A stretch of 64,000 bases of DNA, taken from NCBI GenBank assembly GCA_023374045.1, contig CM041779.1, positions 299,780,167 through 299,844,166 of the forward strand. Direction: 5' to 3'. The stretch comes from Limonium bicolor (Eukaryota; Streptophyta; Magnoliopsida; Caryophyllales; Plumbaginaceae). Of the stretch, positions 9,339-21,869 are shown piece after piece (position 1 is the stretch's first letter; each line of letters opens with the position of its first letter). The position numbers and the translations under genes are program-made. The notes beneath the pieces are model-generated. The model saw only the letters and a list, made by a program, of their open reading frames with translations, ran no database searches and had not been told where the DNA came from.

Positions 9339-12274
9339 GTCCCCCATTTGATGTCAAATGCAGTAAAATTGTCCGAGTTAACTAGAACATAAAGTCTTAT
9401 CTTAAGGTGGTTATTTCACGTATTCTTTAAAAACTGTCACAATAGATTATTTATAAACTCTATTTCAACCTTTTATATTGTAATATAGATGAAGTGGGTA
9501 AACAATATTAATCTATTTGGTGATGAAAAAATAAGCTTATTTCACCCGTTATGCTTTAGGAACCGGCGAATAAAACAGTTAGATATATATTCGACGTTAT
9601 TTCAGAGTTATTTTACTACTTGTTTTTTTTGAACCATGAAATACAATCCTAAATAATCAAACAATTTTGATCCCACTCCTGTCTTTGTAATCTTTAATCT
9701 AATTCCTGTTGTCTTGCCTCTCTGTCTTTAACCCTCTCGACTTCCATTCGTCTGCTTAAGATACACAACACCACGACAGCCTCTGCTCGCCATGGACATC
9801 CATCTTCGCCGTCTCTGTTCATCGTCGACGCCCATCATTGCTGCTTATGCTCGCCGCCAATGAGTAGCTGCCACCATTTTCAGTTGCCACACCCCTTGTA
9901 GTAGTGCCACAGGTGACCACTGAGCTATATTATTTTTTTTTTTTCCCATATTTTTCAACTTAACTTGCTTGTATGCATAAATGGAGTTTGATTTTGTTAG
10001 GATTACGGGCCTATTTCCTCAGGATCTTGGTGAGGTCGACATGGTTACTGAAGAAGAAAAAATCACAAGATAATATAATGATAAACTAGTGACACAAGGA
10101 TATACGTGGTTCGGTCCAACATGACCTACGTCCACGAGAGGAGATATAACAACTTTCATTAAGAAGATAAGGATTACAAGTTCACATTAGGATTACCCAA
10201 CCAACTCATCAACCTGTGTTTCCCTGGATGTTTTACCTGAGTCCCTTTGAGTTCCCATAAAACCACCTTTGACTCTCTTGGATGTGATCCCCACAAGTTG
10301 GGATGATCCAAAGCTACGAGTTACTATATCTATTTATAATGCTAGATCTAAACCCTTCATTTATCCCAATGTTAACCTTGTAACAACCGCTTAATAACTC
10401 ACAAGTTACAATGGTTACAACTTAATTAACACCAACCATTAACACTTAGAAACAACTAACACTCAGGTATCTAGAAAGCTCGAAGTCATAACTTCTTTTT
10501 TCAAAGATTTTAACGTCCTCATAATTCTTCTCATAATGTTAGAAAACCAAATGTTTTAGACTCCATTAATTTACACCGCATAAATGCTCTTACTAATGCA
10601 TCTTTAACTTCCGTGAAACTCTTCATAAATAATAAATTAATTGGATGACAAAACCAATTATCTTCACAAGAGTAACTCAATGGATTTAACATTAATTCTA
10701 ACAGATTAATATAATTGACTACGGTGTAGATAGTATTATCTACTTTACCTAACCCAGTTATAATTACATCTAGAAAAGTAAGAAAGAGCTCCTGCTGTGG
10801 ATTAAGGGGCTGGTACAATGAACCTTGTTTTCATTAATTTGGTATCTAATGCCTTGTGGACAGTAGAAGAATCTAAGCAATATATTCATAGCAGTATAAA
10901 CATTTGAACATACACATGAGACCATAAGACAAGGTGCTTGTAATTATATTTATCAATCTTAGTTTTACTATCTGTTAAGCTTTTGTTGGTCTCACTTTGT
11001 AGGTGAATGAAAAGATCCTAATACAAGGTGCTTCCAGTTAACTTATGACCTCCGGGTGTGATTTTAAAACTGCTTTTCCTCTTTTTTTATTTTTTTTGAT
11101 AAAGTCTTCATTACCTTTAAGCCACCATTTTTATCAATTTAAATAAGTGGACATCTCAAACGGTGACGAACCAGGTCCTTATTAGGATTATTATAGATAA
11201 TTATCCTAATCTTCTTATTTTACAATTTCTAAATGCAGTTAGTGTTCTCTATTCTATAACATTATGTAGCCAGGATGATGTATACTACTATGAGTGTCTG
11301 AGTGTTTGGATTTGTCATGTTGGATGTGTGCTTTTGATGAGTGTTATTAGTTAGGTGAAATTGAACATTGTTGCTTAATTTCCTTTCTTAAAATAGAGAT
11401 ATGTAGGCTTAAAGTGAGTTTTCAAGGATGATTGAAAAACTACGGCGTAGTATTGTTTTAAAAATCAAATATGGATTACCAATACCCCGTTCGTTCAGTG
11501 GTGATTAGGATTGAATTTGGTAGGGAGAACCATGTTTGATCCCCTACAATGACTATTAAGAGAGGACTGGAACCTATCCACTTAAAACTGATCCCTGATC
11601 CGGATGCAGTTCAATAGGGAGAACCGGGTAGAAGACTAAAAAATCAAATATTGGTTCTCTATAAACTAAGGCCTTATGCATATGTAATGTTATCCTTGTT
11701 CTATGTTCCTTTGTCAAGTACATATTACTTGATTGCAATTGCCACTAACTTTAAAAAACTTCATTGTTTTTTTTAAAGGAAGCTGCAAATGCCTTTCACT
11801 AGATTTTTATGAAGGGATCCATTAGTACTAAAAAGTCTATATTTTGACGTTGTTTGTGGTTGCTATTATAGTTTTCACTTTGTTTTTCATTTGTTTCATT
11901 ATGATTATGATTATGATTATCTAATGTAGGCAATCTATACTATGGGAGAAATTAACGACTCTTTCTCCTCTCATTGATATTTTAAAAGTGCTTCTACCAT
12001 AGTAAACCCTTTATATAGTCAAGTTATCAAATGCTAAGATGCTGAAGAAAATAAGGGTAACTATTCGTTGTCTGTGGCTAATCCATGATACTATTTCTAG
12101 AGACCACTTTGGTGTAGCAGCATTCATGGTTGGTTAACGTCTGTCAATTTTTTATGTATTTCTATTAAAAAGAAACAATAGTGAAGACATCCAATGAGAT
12201 ATCAATAGTCACTGATCATGCAGGTCAGATCTCATGTTTTCCTTTATCCCTGCAGGGGTGGGAAAGGTCACGAC
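9339..12274. other. Intergenic repeat-like DNA with no recognisable gene
   Basis: No convincing gene is seen in about 2.9 kb. About 9760-9930 is C-rich and leader-like. About 10080-10160 contains 'acgtggttcggtcc' and 'gacctacgtccacg', words I have met in dispersed plant repeats but cannot assign to a family. A 95-codon minus-strand reading at 10531-10818 has no motif I recognise. About 11460-11660 contains the near-repeats 'gggagaacc' at two places. A poly-T run occurs near 9942 and an ATG-ATT microsatellite near 11905. The rest is featureless and AT-rich. Confidence 0.5.
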
Positions 12275-14221
12275 TGTAACACCCTAGACTTTTCAAATGA
12301 AAGAACACGTCGATATGGATCTAATGCCGCAAACGGAATTGAAAACGGACTCTAAATGAGCCTTAAAACTGTAAAAGAAGCTTTGTCCGAACTTGTGTCC
12401 GGACGTTGATGTTCAGACACAAGCAGAGGAAAAAACATGTTGAAAAACCCCGAGTGTCCGAACTTGTGTCCGGACATTGATGTTCGGACACAAGTCGAGA
12501 GTTTGCAAACAGAAGGTGAAACTGTCCGAACTTGTGTCCGGACAGTGATGTTCGGGCACAAGTCGAGAGTTAAACATATAGGCGTTCGAACATGTGCCCG
12601 AACATGTAAGTTTGGACACAATTTCTGATAAAATCCAAGTAGGTGGTCCAAACATTGGTCCGAACATGTAAGTTCGGACCAATGACGAGACTTACATTTT
12701 ACACCCGTCCTCACATGTTGTCCGAACATGTAAGTTCGGACACACACATACTATGAAAATAAATCACTCTCAGGGCCTGTCCGAACATAAATGTTCGGAC
12801 GAACACTCGGACAGGTCCCTAGTTGCAAAAACATAATGTAAACATAGTTAGAAAGAGTTCCGAACAACCATAATATTAAAGACAATAGATCGTGACTGAT
12901 TCATAAGAAAATGTTGTGAATGTTTACCATAAAACACAGTGGAAAATACTTTCAAATCCAGAGTGTTGCCACCACACTCAACTCTTGAGTGCTCAGGCTA
13001 ATCCTTTACCAATTCAACAAAAATAAGTTTCCATAATATTGTAACTCAAATGTTGTAGCTCAAATATTATAGCTCAAATATAGTAACTTAATCATAGAAC
13101 AACACTCCTAATGCTATGTGATAGCGCGTTTCCCAACCTTAATTTTAGCAATCCATACCTGCGATCAAAATACAATATACAAACATGAAGGGATCACGCA
13201 AATCAGTGAAATTGAGTAAACTCTACCTCATTGTGTAAAATACATTTTGAAACTCCTTTTTGAATAGTCAAACAAATAACACAAACAACTCCATTTCCAA
13301 ACCAACACTATTTCCAACAATCACCACTCATCAAAATAAAGCGGGAGAACTTTCACCCGGAATCAATCACAAGTATACGCGGACGGACACGTAAATTGAG
13401 GCTGCAACAATAATAATACCATCTCACCCTAAGTCATTAAGTGTGCACATCCCCTAGAAAGTACTTCTGACCCAAGGAGTAGATCATATAACTTAACCGC
13501 GTTTCACTGTTCGTAGTGTAAAAATATATAAGCATGGGTATAAAGTACCATCAATTACACAGAGTAGCAAAGGTACCAAAAATTTACATGGAGCACCACT
13601 CAGTACCAACAAGGAAATTAATCTTGTGAAAGTCTCCCAAACAGTAATCAATTCCAATTTGTAAACCATTGAATCCAGAATACGCAGGGGAATAAATTCC
13701 CAACTTCCAAAATCTTAATTTAGGTTTTAGATAATCCTTAAACAATTCACAATCCACAAAAGAAATTGACTATGAGTGCAGAAGTTTACCTGATTACTCA
13801 CACCACCGAAGAGGACGGTTCAGCAGGATCACAAATAGTGTTCGTCAACGAATTCGGTGTCTTGAATTGTAAGAATCACTACCTAGAACCCATCAATTCA
13901 CAACCAAAATAATCCAAAACCTTACCAAGGTATTAGACCTTACCCTTCTACTCTAATTCGGTACCATGGAAGAGACTTGGGAAGAGCAGGGAAAAGGAAC
14001 AAGATGTTGTGAATCTGAAGAGGAAGAGCGTAAGAGCAACGTGACGTGGATGAAGAAGATGATGGTGGAGATCGTGTTATGATAGAAAGTTATTTAAAGA
14101 GAGAGGAATAATAATAATAATTAGATAATAATGTAATTAGTTTTTTGAAGAGGAAAATAAATAATTGATGTTGTAAATAATTTTAGAAGAGGAAATAAAT
14201 TCCTATCAAGTAGCTAACTAA
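12275..14221 (-). mobile_element. Probable gypsy LTR in minus orientation, perhaps solo
   Basis: The left edge TGTAACACCC reads on the minus strand as ...GGGTGTTACA, a common 3' end of chromovirus (Tekay-like) LTRs. The minus strand also shows a TATA-like 'tttaaataac' near 14090 followed by a C/T-rich leader-like stretch, as in LTR promoters. No primer site, gag or pol adjoins it, so it may be a solo LTR. The right boundary is set only by the next element at 14222, and I could not find a target duplication. Internal hairpin repeats are listed separately. An alternative is a composite of unrelated repeats. Confidence 0.4.
12383..12830. repeat. Hairpin array of GTCCGAAC / GTTCGGAC units
   Basis: Six or more diverged units carry the words 'gtccgaac' and 'gttcggac' in inverted order, for example 'tccggac' then 'tgatgttcgga', with spacers such as 'acaagtcgagagt'. 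Unit spacing is about 60-80 bases. Each unit could fold as a short hairpin. The array lies near the 3' end (U5 side) of the proposed minus-strand LTR. Confidence 0.75.
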
Positions 14222-14330
14222 GGGGCCGTTCGTTTACGGCTGGTAGAAAGCTACAGAGATTAACCTCACTAGATTAATCTGGTTGTCCAAATCCAGAAGA
14301 AAAAAAGCTGCTCGTTACGGGCTGGAGGTT
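14222..14330 (+). mobile_element. Possible left end of a DNA transposon (Harbinger-like)
   Basis: GGGGCCGTTCGTTT starts immediately after TAA (14219-14221). Terminal words of this kind with a TAA target site occur in PIF/Harbinger-type elements. I see no matching right terminus or transposase in the following 1.5 kb, so the element is either truncated here or wrongly identified. Confidence 0.25.
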
Positions 14331-15469
14331 GTGAGACGGTTTGTAAAAGTGGCATAAGCAAAAAGACTTCTCTGCCCCCACTCACTCCTACACAAGCACC
14401 TTTCTTTCTTCTCATCTTCCTCCTCCGGATCTGATTTCTCTCGTAATTGTCTCCACTCCAAAAATGTCGGACCACAAACAACCTAAAAATCGAACATAAT
14501 CCCCCACCTTCTTCAACCTTCTTCATTGATCTAATTTTCCTCATTCGAAATATACCCTTCATTTACCTGTTCGAATTCGACCACAACCGATAGTGGACAT
14601 TCATCCACCATCTTTCCCTCTCGCTCTCGGTTCTTTTACAAAGAACAAACCTACCCGACATTTTTTAACCAACCATGCTGTTAGAGACTCATCCTCCCAT
14701 TCGCCTCCTCCTCCGATCCTGAGCATTGAAGCTCTAAACCCATCTTCTCTTTCTCTATCGATCTTTCCCTAAGATTCTATCCTTTCGGTTTATCCTTTCT
14801 TACCTTTCCATCGTTCTCAAATTTTCTTCAAAAATTGAAGAAGACTAATCAGAAAATCAGTAAAACCCAAGTTGTAGTGTGTAGACACCAAAAATTCTCA
14901 CCCATTTTATATTGAAACAAAAAATACAAAAATAAACATGCTTTTAGAAACGATGCGGTCGTCCCTATTTTCAAACAAAGGAATTTCTTTTTCCCGACAT
15001 TTAAATCTCATATTCCTACGGAAAAGGAGCACGAGCTTTTTTATTATAGTCTGTTTTAACCTGTTTCATTTTGTATACTTATTTTGTTACTTTTATTTTA
15101 AAACCTTTCATTGTTTTGTTATTACGTTGCATATTTTACTTACTCGTTTGATTTCTATCCTTTTTATCTATTTCCTTAGATTTTCCATCATCATTTCTAT
15201 TGTTTATTATGTTATCCATTTATTTTATTCGTTTTATCCCCATTTCACGGGCATTATTATTTTCATCATTTCATGTACATGTGTTATTCTTTTATGTTAT
15301 TTCTCATGACATTTGAATCTCATTTTTTTAATTGTATTCCATGATTTCATCTCACTATATTTCCGTTCTTATTTTTATTGTATACTTTCCTTTTGAAACG
15401 GTAGCATTTTTGGAAGAGTTATCCCGGTCTGGGCTAAAACTCTAGTATTATTTTTTTTTCGTGAAGATA
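14331..15469. other. Noncoding, pyrimidine-rich then AT-rich DNA
   Basis: About 14380-14860 is C/T-rich and looks like a transcript leader; about 14930-15380 is strongly T-rich. The open readings here are low-complexity and carry no domain. I see no gene. Confidence 0.45.
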
Positions 15470-15715
15470 CTGATTTTCGACTCAGCATAGCCGGTTTAAC
15501 ATGTTCTCCACGTAATCCAATGGCCCCGGGTTCGACTCTGGATGAAGGCATTTTTATTTTTCTCCATATAGCTTGAATAAGAGTTTTAGTTCGATTCATT
15601 GCAGTCATATACTGAAATGTTGTCTTAGCTTAACTGGTCACTAGGCTCTTTGAGGATGCAAATGCCAGTGTTCGAATCCGGGGAAGTGCATAGTTTTTAT
15701 TCTTTTTCTAGACAT
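15470..15715 (+). mobile_element. Two tandem tRNA-related (SINE-like) units
   Basis: Each unit has an RNA polymerase III-type A box and B box at tRNA spacing. Unit 1 has CAGCATAGCCGG (15483-15494) and GGTTCGACTCT (15529-15539). Unit 2 has TAGCTTAACTGG (15626-15637) and GTTCGAATCC (15670-15679). Both B boxes are followed by a GAAGG/GAAGTGCAT word and a T-rich tail that reaches another 'ata' end. Neither folds into an obvious tRNA with a complete acceptor stem, so these look like tRNA-derived SINE heads, in tandem, and not functional tRNA genes. The family is not identified. Confidence 0.55.
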
Positions 15716-15739
15716 ATTGCCAACAAGACAAGACCTTGT

Positions 15740-15880
15740 TTCGGTCCAGATTAACCGTGGCCCAACCCTCCAATCGGGTCTGATTTTTACCAATATCCCA
15801 AATAAAGCCCATCTCCTTTATCAGTCCATAGAATCAACAGACTTTCCCAAAGAAGCCCCACCCCTTCTTATAAAAGAGCT
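15740..15880 (+). promoter_or_regulatory. Promoter-like block with GCCCA elements and TATA box
   Basis: TATAAAAG lies at 15869-15876. Upstream are GTGGCCCAACC (about 15758) and AAAGCCCATC (about 15806), which match the plant site II element (TGGGCY in reverse complement) common in promoters of ribosomal and mitochondrial-protein genes. Transcription would begin near 15900. No matching coding gene is recognised downstream before the retrotransposon stack. Confidence 0.35.
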
Positions 15881-17844
15881 ACAAAAAAACCCTACTGTTC
15901 CCAGAGCATCCGAATTAGACACAGATCCCCAGCATTCTCATTTTGAAAGAATAGAAATGTCTTGCATTCTTTCTGTCTTTTCCTCTTGAACTCGACTCGA
16001 GGAAGTTTCTCTTCGCCGCCCTCGATTCGCCGGGAAACTCATCCTGCTTCATAAAATCTGCTCCCGTCAACACTCTATTCCACCGGAAAATTCGAACGCA
16101 GTTAATCTTCTCGTTGTTGACAGCGTAAGTTGGTTTCGCCACCTTTGCACTCAAAGCTTTTCCCGATTTCAATGGTTTTCGTTTCGGTTCTCCTTATCAT
16201 GATTTTCCAAAGCGCATGTTTCCCAAGGGCTCAAATCGATGACGGTGGATGTTTGTGGTTCAGTCGAGAAATTGTTTTCGGCGTAAAACCCATCTCCGTC
16301 TCCTTCTGCTCTATCCTTCCGTTTCTTTCGAAAAAACCGAAGCAGGCCTCGAATCCTCAGTTTTGCAGGTCCTTGGCTTCAGAGATTTTGAACTTTTAGT
16401 TTCCGTCTTAGATTCGGACTCGTTTTCTTTCTTCTTCGTTTTATCTTTCCGCGTAGATTTAATCACGAGGAGTGAGTGTAGTTCCGGTAACCATCCCGAT
16501 TATAACTCATATTCACTCCTCGGTTTGCTGTTCATCATTCCCGTGCATCATTTGTAATCCGTTTCGGTAACCTTATATTATTGTTGCATCTTGAGCGGTA
16601 TAATGACCTGGTATGGACATTGCAGTCCACGATAGGTCGAAGAAGCATCTTTAACGTTAAACTTTCATGCATCCGCGTTCGAATTGCCCAGGGATTACTA
16701 TTTTTACGATACTGTAACTGGTCCACATCCAATCATAGTTCCATCTGTTTCCTCTCGTTATTCTGGTTGGATTCGCGAACTGGTCCTCCTCCAGTCTCAA
16801 GAGTTACATCCTGTATTGCTAATTTCTTTGCGATTATACTTTGGTATCGTTCTGGGCTGTTGTGTTCATTCCTAAGCCGCAATGAATCTGGGAACATCTC
16901 CGTTACAAGGTAATGGTTGTTGGTTCGAATGGTCTGATTTTGGTTATTCAGATTTTCTGCTTATCAGACTAATGTTTTGTTTAGTCTCTTGTTTTTGAGA
17001 CCCTGCGGAAATTACATATGCACCACTTTGGTATTGATTTCTGACCCTTTTAGGTGCTGCTGCTCAACGTTGTGTGCCTGCTTCAAGTGTTATAAGCATT
17101 CTAATACATTTTGATTCCTGAAACATATGTCAGTAAGGTTTCTTTTCTTCTAATGTGTTGTGAATCTTTTGTGCTTCGCCTATCTCTATGAATCTGCTTT
17201 GTTAAGTCTTAATCTCTGAAGCCTGTTCATATTGGCGTGAGCATGAGAAATGACAGAAAGTTTAGGAGTCAATAATGGCAATCTTTAATCTGTTACACTA
17301 GGTGTTATAGTTTAGTTGAAAGTTCTGTATAAATCCAAGTTCATCTCACTGATAACTGGCAATCCATTAAGGAATAACGCTCCATCATATCTGTACAGTT
17401 AGGTATAATAATGTTGGAGATAGTATGTTTCACTGTAGGTTATGTTCTTCTGAATAATTGGAAAACAGGTTCATTGGTTTCAGCTAAAAGAAATATGAGT
17501 TAGGCTTTGAATTAGTTGTAGACTGCTCAACTTTTTTTTTTTTACATAATCTGGTAGGTTCTTAGACAACTCGACATTGGCTTTTAAGGGGCATTGAGCA
17601 AGAATGAAGTAAAAACTGATCCAAATGATTTAGGTCGCTGTCTGTCTTGCTTAGAATAATCAATGAACTTCTCTGTATTCAAGTCTCGATTTGTTTTGCT
17701 TATTTGTAATTCATGTACACAACCTATTTACAGTTTTCTGCTTTGATCCATGTTCCCTTGCCCTGTGCTTTATTTGTACATATTCTACCCTTTTAGTTAC
17801 TGCAGTATTTTGATGCTTGTATACTAATCTATTTACTAAGCCCT
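15881..17844 (+). other. Leader/intron-like region, no recognised product
   Basis: 15900-16900 is a C/T-rich, moderately GC stretch like a plant 5' leader or first exon; 16920-17840 is T-rich with 'ag' acceptors and looks intronic. One short reading from 16160 begins with a signal-peptide-like run (MVFVSVLLIMIFQSA) but then continues into sequence with no family resemblance; another from 16684 (MPRDYYFYDTVTG) is equally unassigned. This could be the 5' end of a host gene separated from its body by the adjoining retrotransposon stack, or a gene fragment. I assign no function. Confidence 0.35.
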
Positions 17845-18780
17845 TGTTATTAGACCTTTAGGACCAAACCTTAGGATAGAGGGTGAACCCTATGATTTAG
17901 GTGAGCCATGGTCCCACCTAATAAACTGGGTAATCCCTAGACCCAAACCACATCTTATTATATTAATTTGTATATAAAAAATGCCTTCTCAACAATTCAT
18001 CATAGCTCAATTTGTCAGATTATCTCCACACTTTCCAAGCCCCAAACCAAATCTCATTTGTCTCTCGAAATTTTTTTATTACACTCGGTTCTTTGAAACT
18101 CATTTCGAAAATCCTTTCCTTATTTATTTTTCTTCAAAAAAAAAAACAACACAGAAGCCAAACTTCAAAACCAATTCCAAAATCAAATTCAGAATCATTG
18201 CAAGTTCAAATGCGGCCCAAGCCCACAGCCCCGGCCCAAAAAACTTGTGAATCTGGCCCAAACCACCAATCCGGCCCAATCCATCAGCCCAAGCCCACAG
18301 CCTACAGCCCTGGCCCCAAAAAACCCGTGAATCTGGCCCAAACCACCAATCCGGCTCAATCCCTAGCCCAAAACCCATGGCCCACAATCCAAAGCCCAAA
18401 CTTAGCCCAAATATCCAGACTCGGCCCATTACCTAGACTTGGCCCAAATGCCTAAACCTGACCCATTACCTTCTCAGATCTGACCCATAACCCACTTAGA
18501 CCCGATCCAAAACCCGTTCAAACCCAAAGCCTAAATTCGAAGCCCAGACCCAAAACCCACTTAGGGCATAAGTCCGCGTGGAGCCCATCGAGAGCGGGTG
18601 TAGTGCACACTTGCACTCTCCCTTATGCTTTCTAGGAAAGACGGACGATTTAGTAGGTATTTGAAGGTTGCCACATTAACGGGTTTTCACCCTCCATGGA
18701 ATGGCATTTTCTAGGATCTAGGTTTCTTAGTCAGACCATACTTAGATACACCCCCTCATACCGAAAAATCACCCTCCACA
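17845..18780 (+). repeat. Element E 5' LTR
   Basis: The right end is well placed: the LTR ends CTCCACA, then three bases, then the PBS. The left end TGTTATTAGACC is a guess based on the TG start and on a TATA box (GTATATAAAA, 17970-17979) at a suitable distance. About 18215-18560 is packed with GGCCCA/GCCCA words in a purine-poor stretch. A second copy of the 'tcaccctcca..gaatggc' word, which precedes the PBS, occurs near 18687. No 3' LTR is in the window to confirm length. Confidence 0.5.
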
Positions 18781-18783
18781 GAA

Positions 18784-18800
18784 TGGCGACTCTGCTGGGT
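18784..18800 (+). other. Element E primer binding site (tRNA-Arg type)
   Basis: TGGCGACTCTGCTGGGT follows the LTR end after three bases. It resembles the complement of a plant tRNA-Arg 3' end, the primer type used by Tat/Ogre elements, and matches the primer site of element B (38681-38698) in position and most bases. Confidence 0.75.
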
Positions 18801-20398
18801 AAAACTTGAGTAAGTTTTTCTCAAACTCAAGGAAGACTGAACTCCATTCAAAATTGTCGAGACTTTCCCACTTCTTTCAAAACCTTCAAGAGATTCATTT
18901 CAAAGCCTCTAGGATTATTCTACTCCACAGTTAGAGTGTGTACCTGATGAGGATAGTTAGGACTTGATAGATCCTCAACAAACATTATAACAATTGGGTC
19001 AATGATTAGCTCATGATTAGAAAGAGACACTTAGGATTGAATGAAGCTAACTTCCCTTTAGGTTAATAAAAACCAAATTGGAATCACTAATCTCAAGATA
19101 AAATCCTTAGCAAATAGGTCGGTGCTAACTTCGTTTGTTTCATTTACTGCTTTCATATTTATGTTACAATTGCGGGGTGCATGACTGGGTAGCTTAGGAC
19201 ATGCATTCCTCTGTGTCACCCAATTTATCCACAAGTCACGGGATCCCGACCGGTCCACGGTTGATTCCCCATGAGCTAGGTCATTTATATAAATGGATAA
19301 ACCCACGGGGCAAGATGGTCGTCGACCTACGCCCTGCAGGCTCATGATCCAAAAATACCCTCCATTATCCGAGTCTAAGCCAGCATATAGTGAACCATGA
19401 GCCTTCAGTGTCCAGTTGCCTAATCCGGTGTCTAAGACGGGTTTTATGGGTAGTCACCCCCTTGTATGCCGCCTGTCTGACCACCCGTCTACCTTACCCT
19501 GAAGATTGCATGGGCTCAGTTCTCCATTGTTCCTCTGCACCACGGGTGTCTCTAAAGCCCAATGTCACGCTACACGTCCATAGAGGATCCCGTATTTACC
19601 GGATACCCATACATGGTACAACATAGTCAGTGAATAATTTGGACTTTAGACACATCTGACTGTGCAGATGACGAGAGACCCGTTCCCATGCAATACTTCC
19701 CCGAGTTTCCTGAAAAGTGAGCATGTTGTCGGATCATCACTGGTCGTGGTGTATGTTTCCTTATCACTTTGGGTATCCTGACCTTTCGAACTTACCCACT
19801 CAATGAGGGGCCTTCTTTATAACGTGCCCCACCAGGGGCATAGCAGAGAAAAACCCTGAGAGATGATAGTGAAGGGACGACGGTTCCCCCGGTGAGATGG
19901 AGTCATAATTGACCTAGAAAGTGATTATCCCAACATTAACACTTATAGATCCACAAAAAAACAGCCATGATTTATTTTATGTTATACACGTGTATGAAAC
20001 TTTTTCTAAACCAATCTTTCCCAAAGAATTTCACAAAAAAATATGTTCGGAATTCTCCCCTGTACGTTTCCCAAAAACTGCCTTACGTTCCATTATTTGA
20101 GACTCTTTGAAACCAACCGTCCCATCTTTCAAAAGGTTTTCTCCTTCAAAACCAAAATCAATTTTCAACTACATTTTCAAAAAAAAAAAGAGGAGGAAAG
20201 AGGGTTTTCAAAAACAGTTTTTTAAAAACAGTTTTTCAAAAACATTTTTCGAAAGCAGTTCTTTTAGTTTTTTTTAACTGGTTTCCATTTTCAAAAGCAA
20301 AGGCCGTGCTAGTAATTGCTTAGTCATCTCCTTAATCCGAACTCATCACATTCTTTCCCTTTATTTTCCTTTCGCTACTTTCTTTTGCAGATCTAATC
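18801..20398 (+). other. Element E 5' untranslated region
   Basis: This stretch of 1.6 kb lies between the PBS and ORF1. It has no sustained reading frame and ends in an A/T-rich stretch with repeated 'cagttttt' words (about 20210-20265). Long 5' UTRs are normal in Tat elements. Confidence 0.6.
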
Positions 20399-21800
20399 AT
20401 GTTCAACAGATTGGTACCCGTACCTAAAGAGGAAAAGAAACACCGAAGGGCCCAAGGAGAACCAGGAGAGGGATCCATAGCCAGAACACAAGTCCAGCCC
20501 TCCCCTTACCAACAAGAGATGAATGAGGAAAAAGATTTAGCCTGGGAGCTTCTGAATCGGTGCATAGAAATAAAGGACACATGCAAGCCACTCTTGATCG
20601 GACTAGTGTACCTATGCAAAGTTGACATGGTTTATGAAGCTTTATTTGAGTCCGTCAGCTACTGGGACCCAACAGACCATCTATATCGTTTCTTTCTGCA
20701 AGAGCTGATCATACTGCCCGCCGATATGGATACATTCCTCAAGATAAAGCCGCATCAGGAGATGCCAGTTATTCCTATTGACCGAAGCCAAACCCCGAAG
20801 TTCACAGCCAGATTCTTGGAGGTCAACCTGGAGGAAGTTGAAAACTTTGGGCATATGGGTTTGAGCTTACGTGATCTCCTGAACCAGTTCTACAGACCTT
20901 ATATCTCCTCTGAAACCCGAAGGCGTGTGTTGGATCTGTGTCTCATGGGCCTCTATCTCTTTAGACAGAGAGCCTGAAGAATGAATAAGCGAGTAATCTA
21001 CTTACTAAAAGCCTTTGAGAAAGGTTGCAGTATTGGAACAGTAGTGGTGGCTGAGATAGTTTGATCCCTAGACCGATGGAAAGAAGTAGGAACCGTAGAG
21101 ACCTTCTTCGTGGGTAGTCCTCTACTTCTTCAGATATGGTTGTTTGATCACCTATGGGTGCTACCTTGGTCCTCTAAGTATGTGAAGGTCAATATGGACA
21201 CATATATGACAGCACAAAAGCAGGAGTTGAAACCAGATGAGGGATGGAGAGTTTTCTTCCGGGATATTACTAGTGACAAACAGATCAAGTGGGTCATCAA
21301 AGATTAGGATGTCCAAGGAGGGGCCGTCCAATCAGCAGGTAACAATGGTCTGATCCTCATAGGCCTTGATAGATTCATCACCATTTATCCATAGAGGGGG
21401 ATGCGTCAATTTGGGCTTGAACAGACCATTCCAGGAGCAAGCATAGAGGGATTCAGAAACCACCGATACATAGATCCTACAGTCAGATACCTTACCCAAG
21501 CCTACGGCTCCGGGATGAAATGGGTTGTCCGCGACATTCATCCATGTCACATGAGCTTAGGTCCCGAATATTCAGCATGGTTGGAATGCAGAATTGATAG
21601 ATTGATACCCCACACCTATTCCTTAGAGCATTCGATGATCAAACATGATCCCCGCCTTCCGATCGTTGAAAGCCTGTAGCTTTTGGAATTTGACGTCTTG
21701 CAGAAGAAGAAAGAGAAGAAGAAACGACAGAGAAAGGAAAAATAGAGGCGGCAGAAAAAGAAAAATAAGGAGATGAAGCGTCAGCAAGCCATGAGTTGAC
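20399..21800 (+). pseudogene. Element E ORF1 remnant (DUF7745-like)
   Basis: The first 192 codons from 20399 are open and include LAWELLNRCIEIKDTCKPLLIGL, an aromatic-rich middle and LLNQFYRPYI. The frame then hits stops, but the same protein continues through YLLKAFEKGCSIGTVVVAEI and SPLLLQIWLFDHLWVLP (about 21000-21170), a later Trp-rich part and a Lys/Arg-rich tail ending near 21800. This order (variable start, 'LLQIWLFDHL' core, basic tail) is that of the DUF7745 protein encoded upstream of gag in Ogre-type elements. Its role is unknown. At least four stops make it inactive. Confidence 0.6.
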
Positions 21801-21869
21801 CTTCTAGATGGATATGGTACCTCTTTCTCACTTTAGACTATGGTGTAGTGACTAGATGGATGTGATTGG
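21801..21869 (+). other. Element E sequence left of insertion D
   Basis: This short noncoding stretch of E ends in ATTGG (21865-21869), the left target duplication of D. E resumes at 30944. Confidence 0.7.
21865..21869 (+). repeat. Target duplication of D, left copy (ATTGG)
   Basis: ATTGG here matches ATTGG at 30939-30943 on the other side of the solo LTR. Confidence 0.75.

Noticed and set aside
10531..10818. 95-codon minus-strand reading in the intergenic region
   Set aside because: It carries no motif and has no start context, neighbours or homologous repeat that would support a gene.
14938..15309. 123-codon plus-strand frame
   Set aside because: It is a Phe/Ile/Leu-rich reading of T-rich DNA with no domain, likely chance.
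15483..15680. Possible functional tRNA genes
   Set aside because: A and B boxes are present but no complete cloverleaf with paired acceptor stem could be traced.
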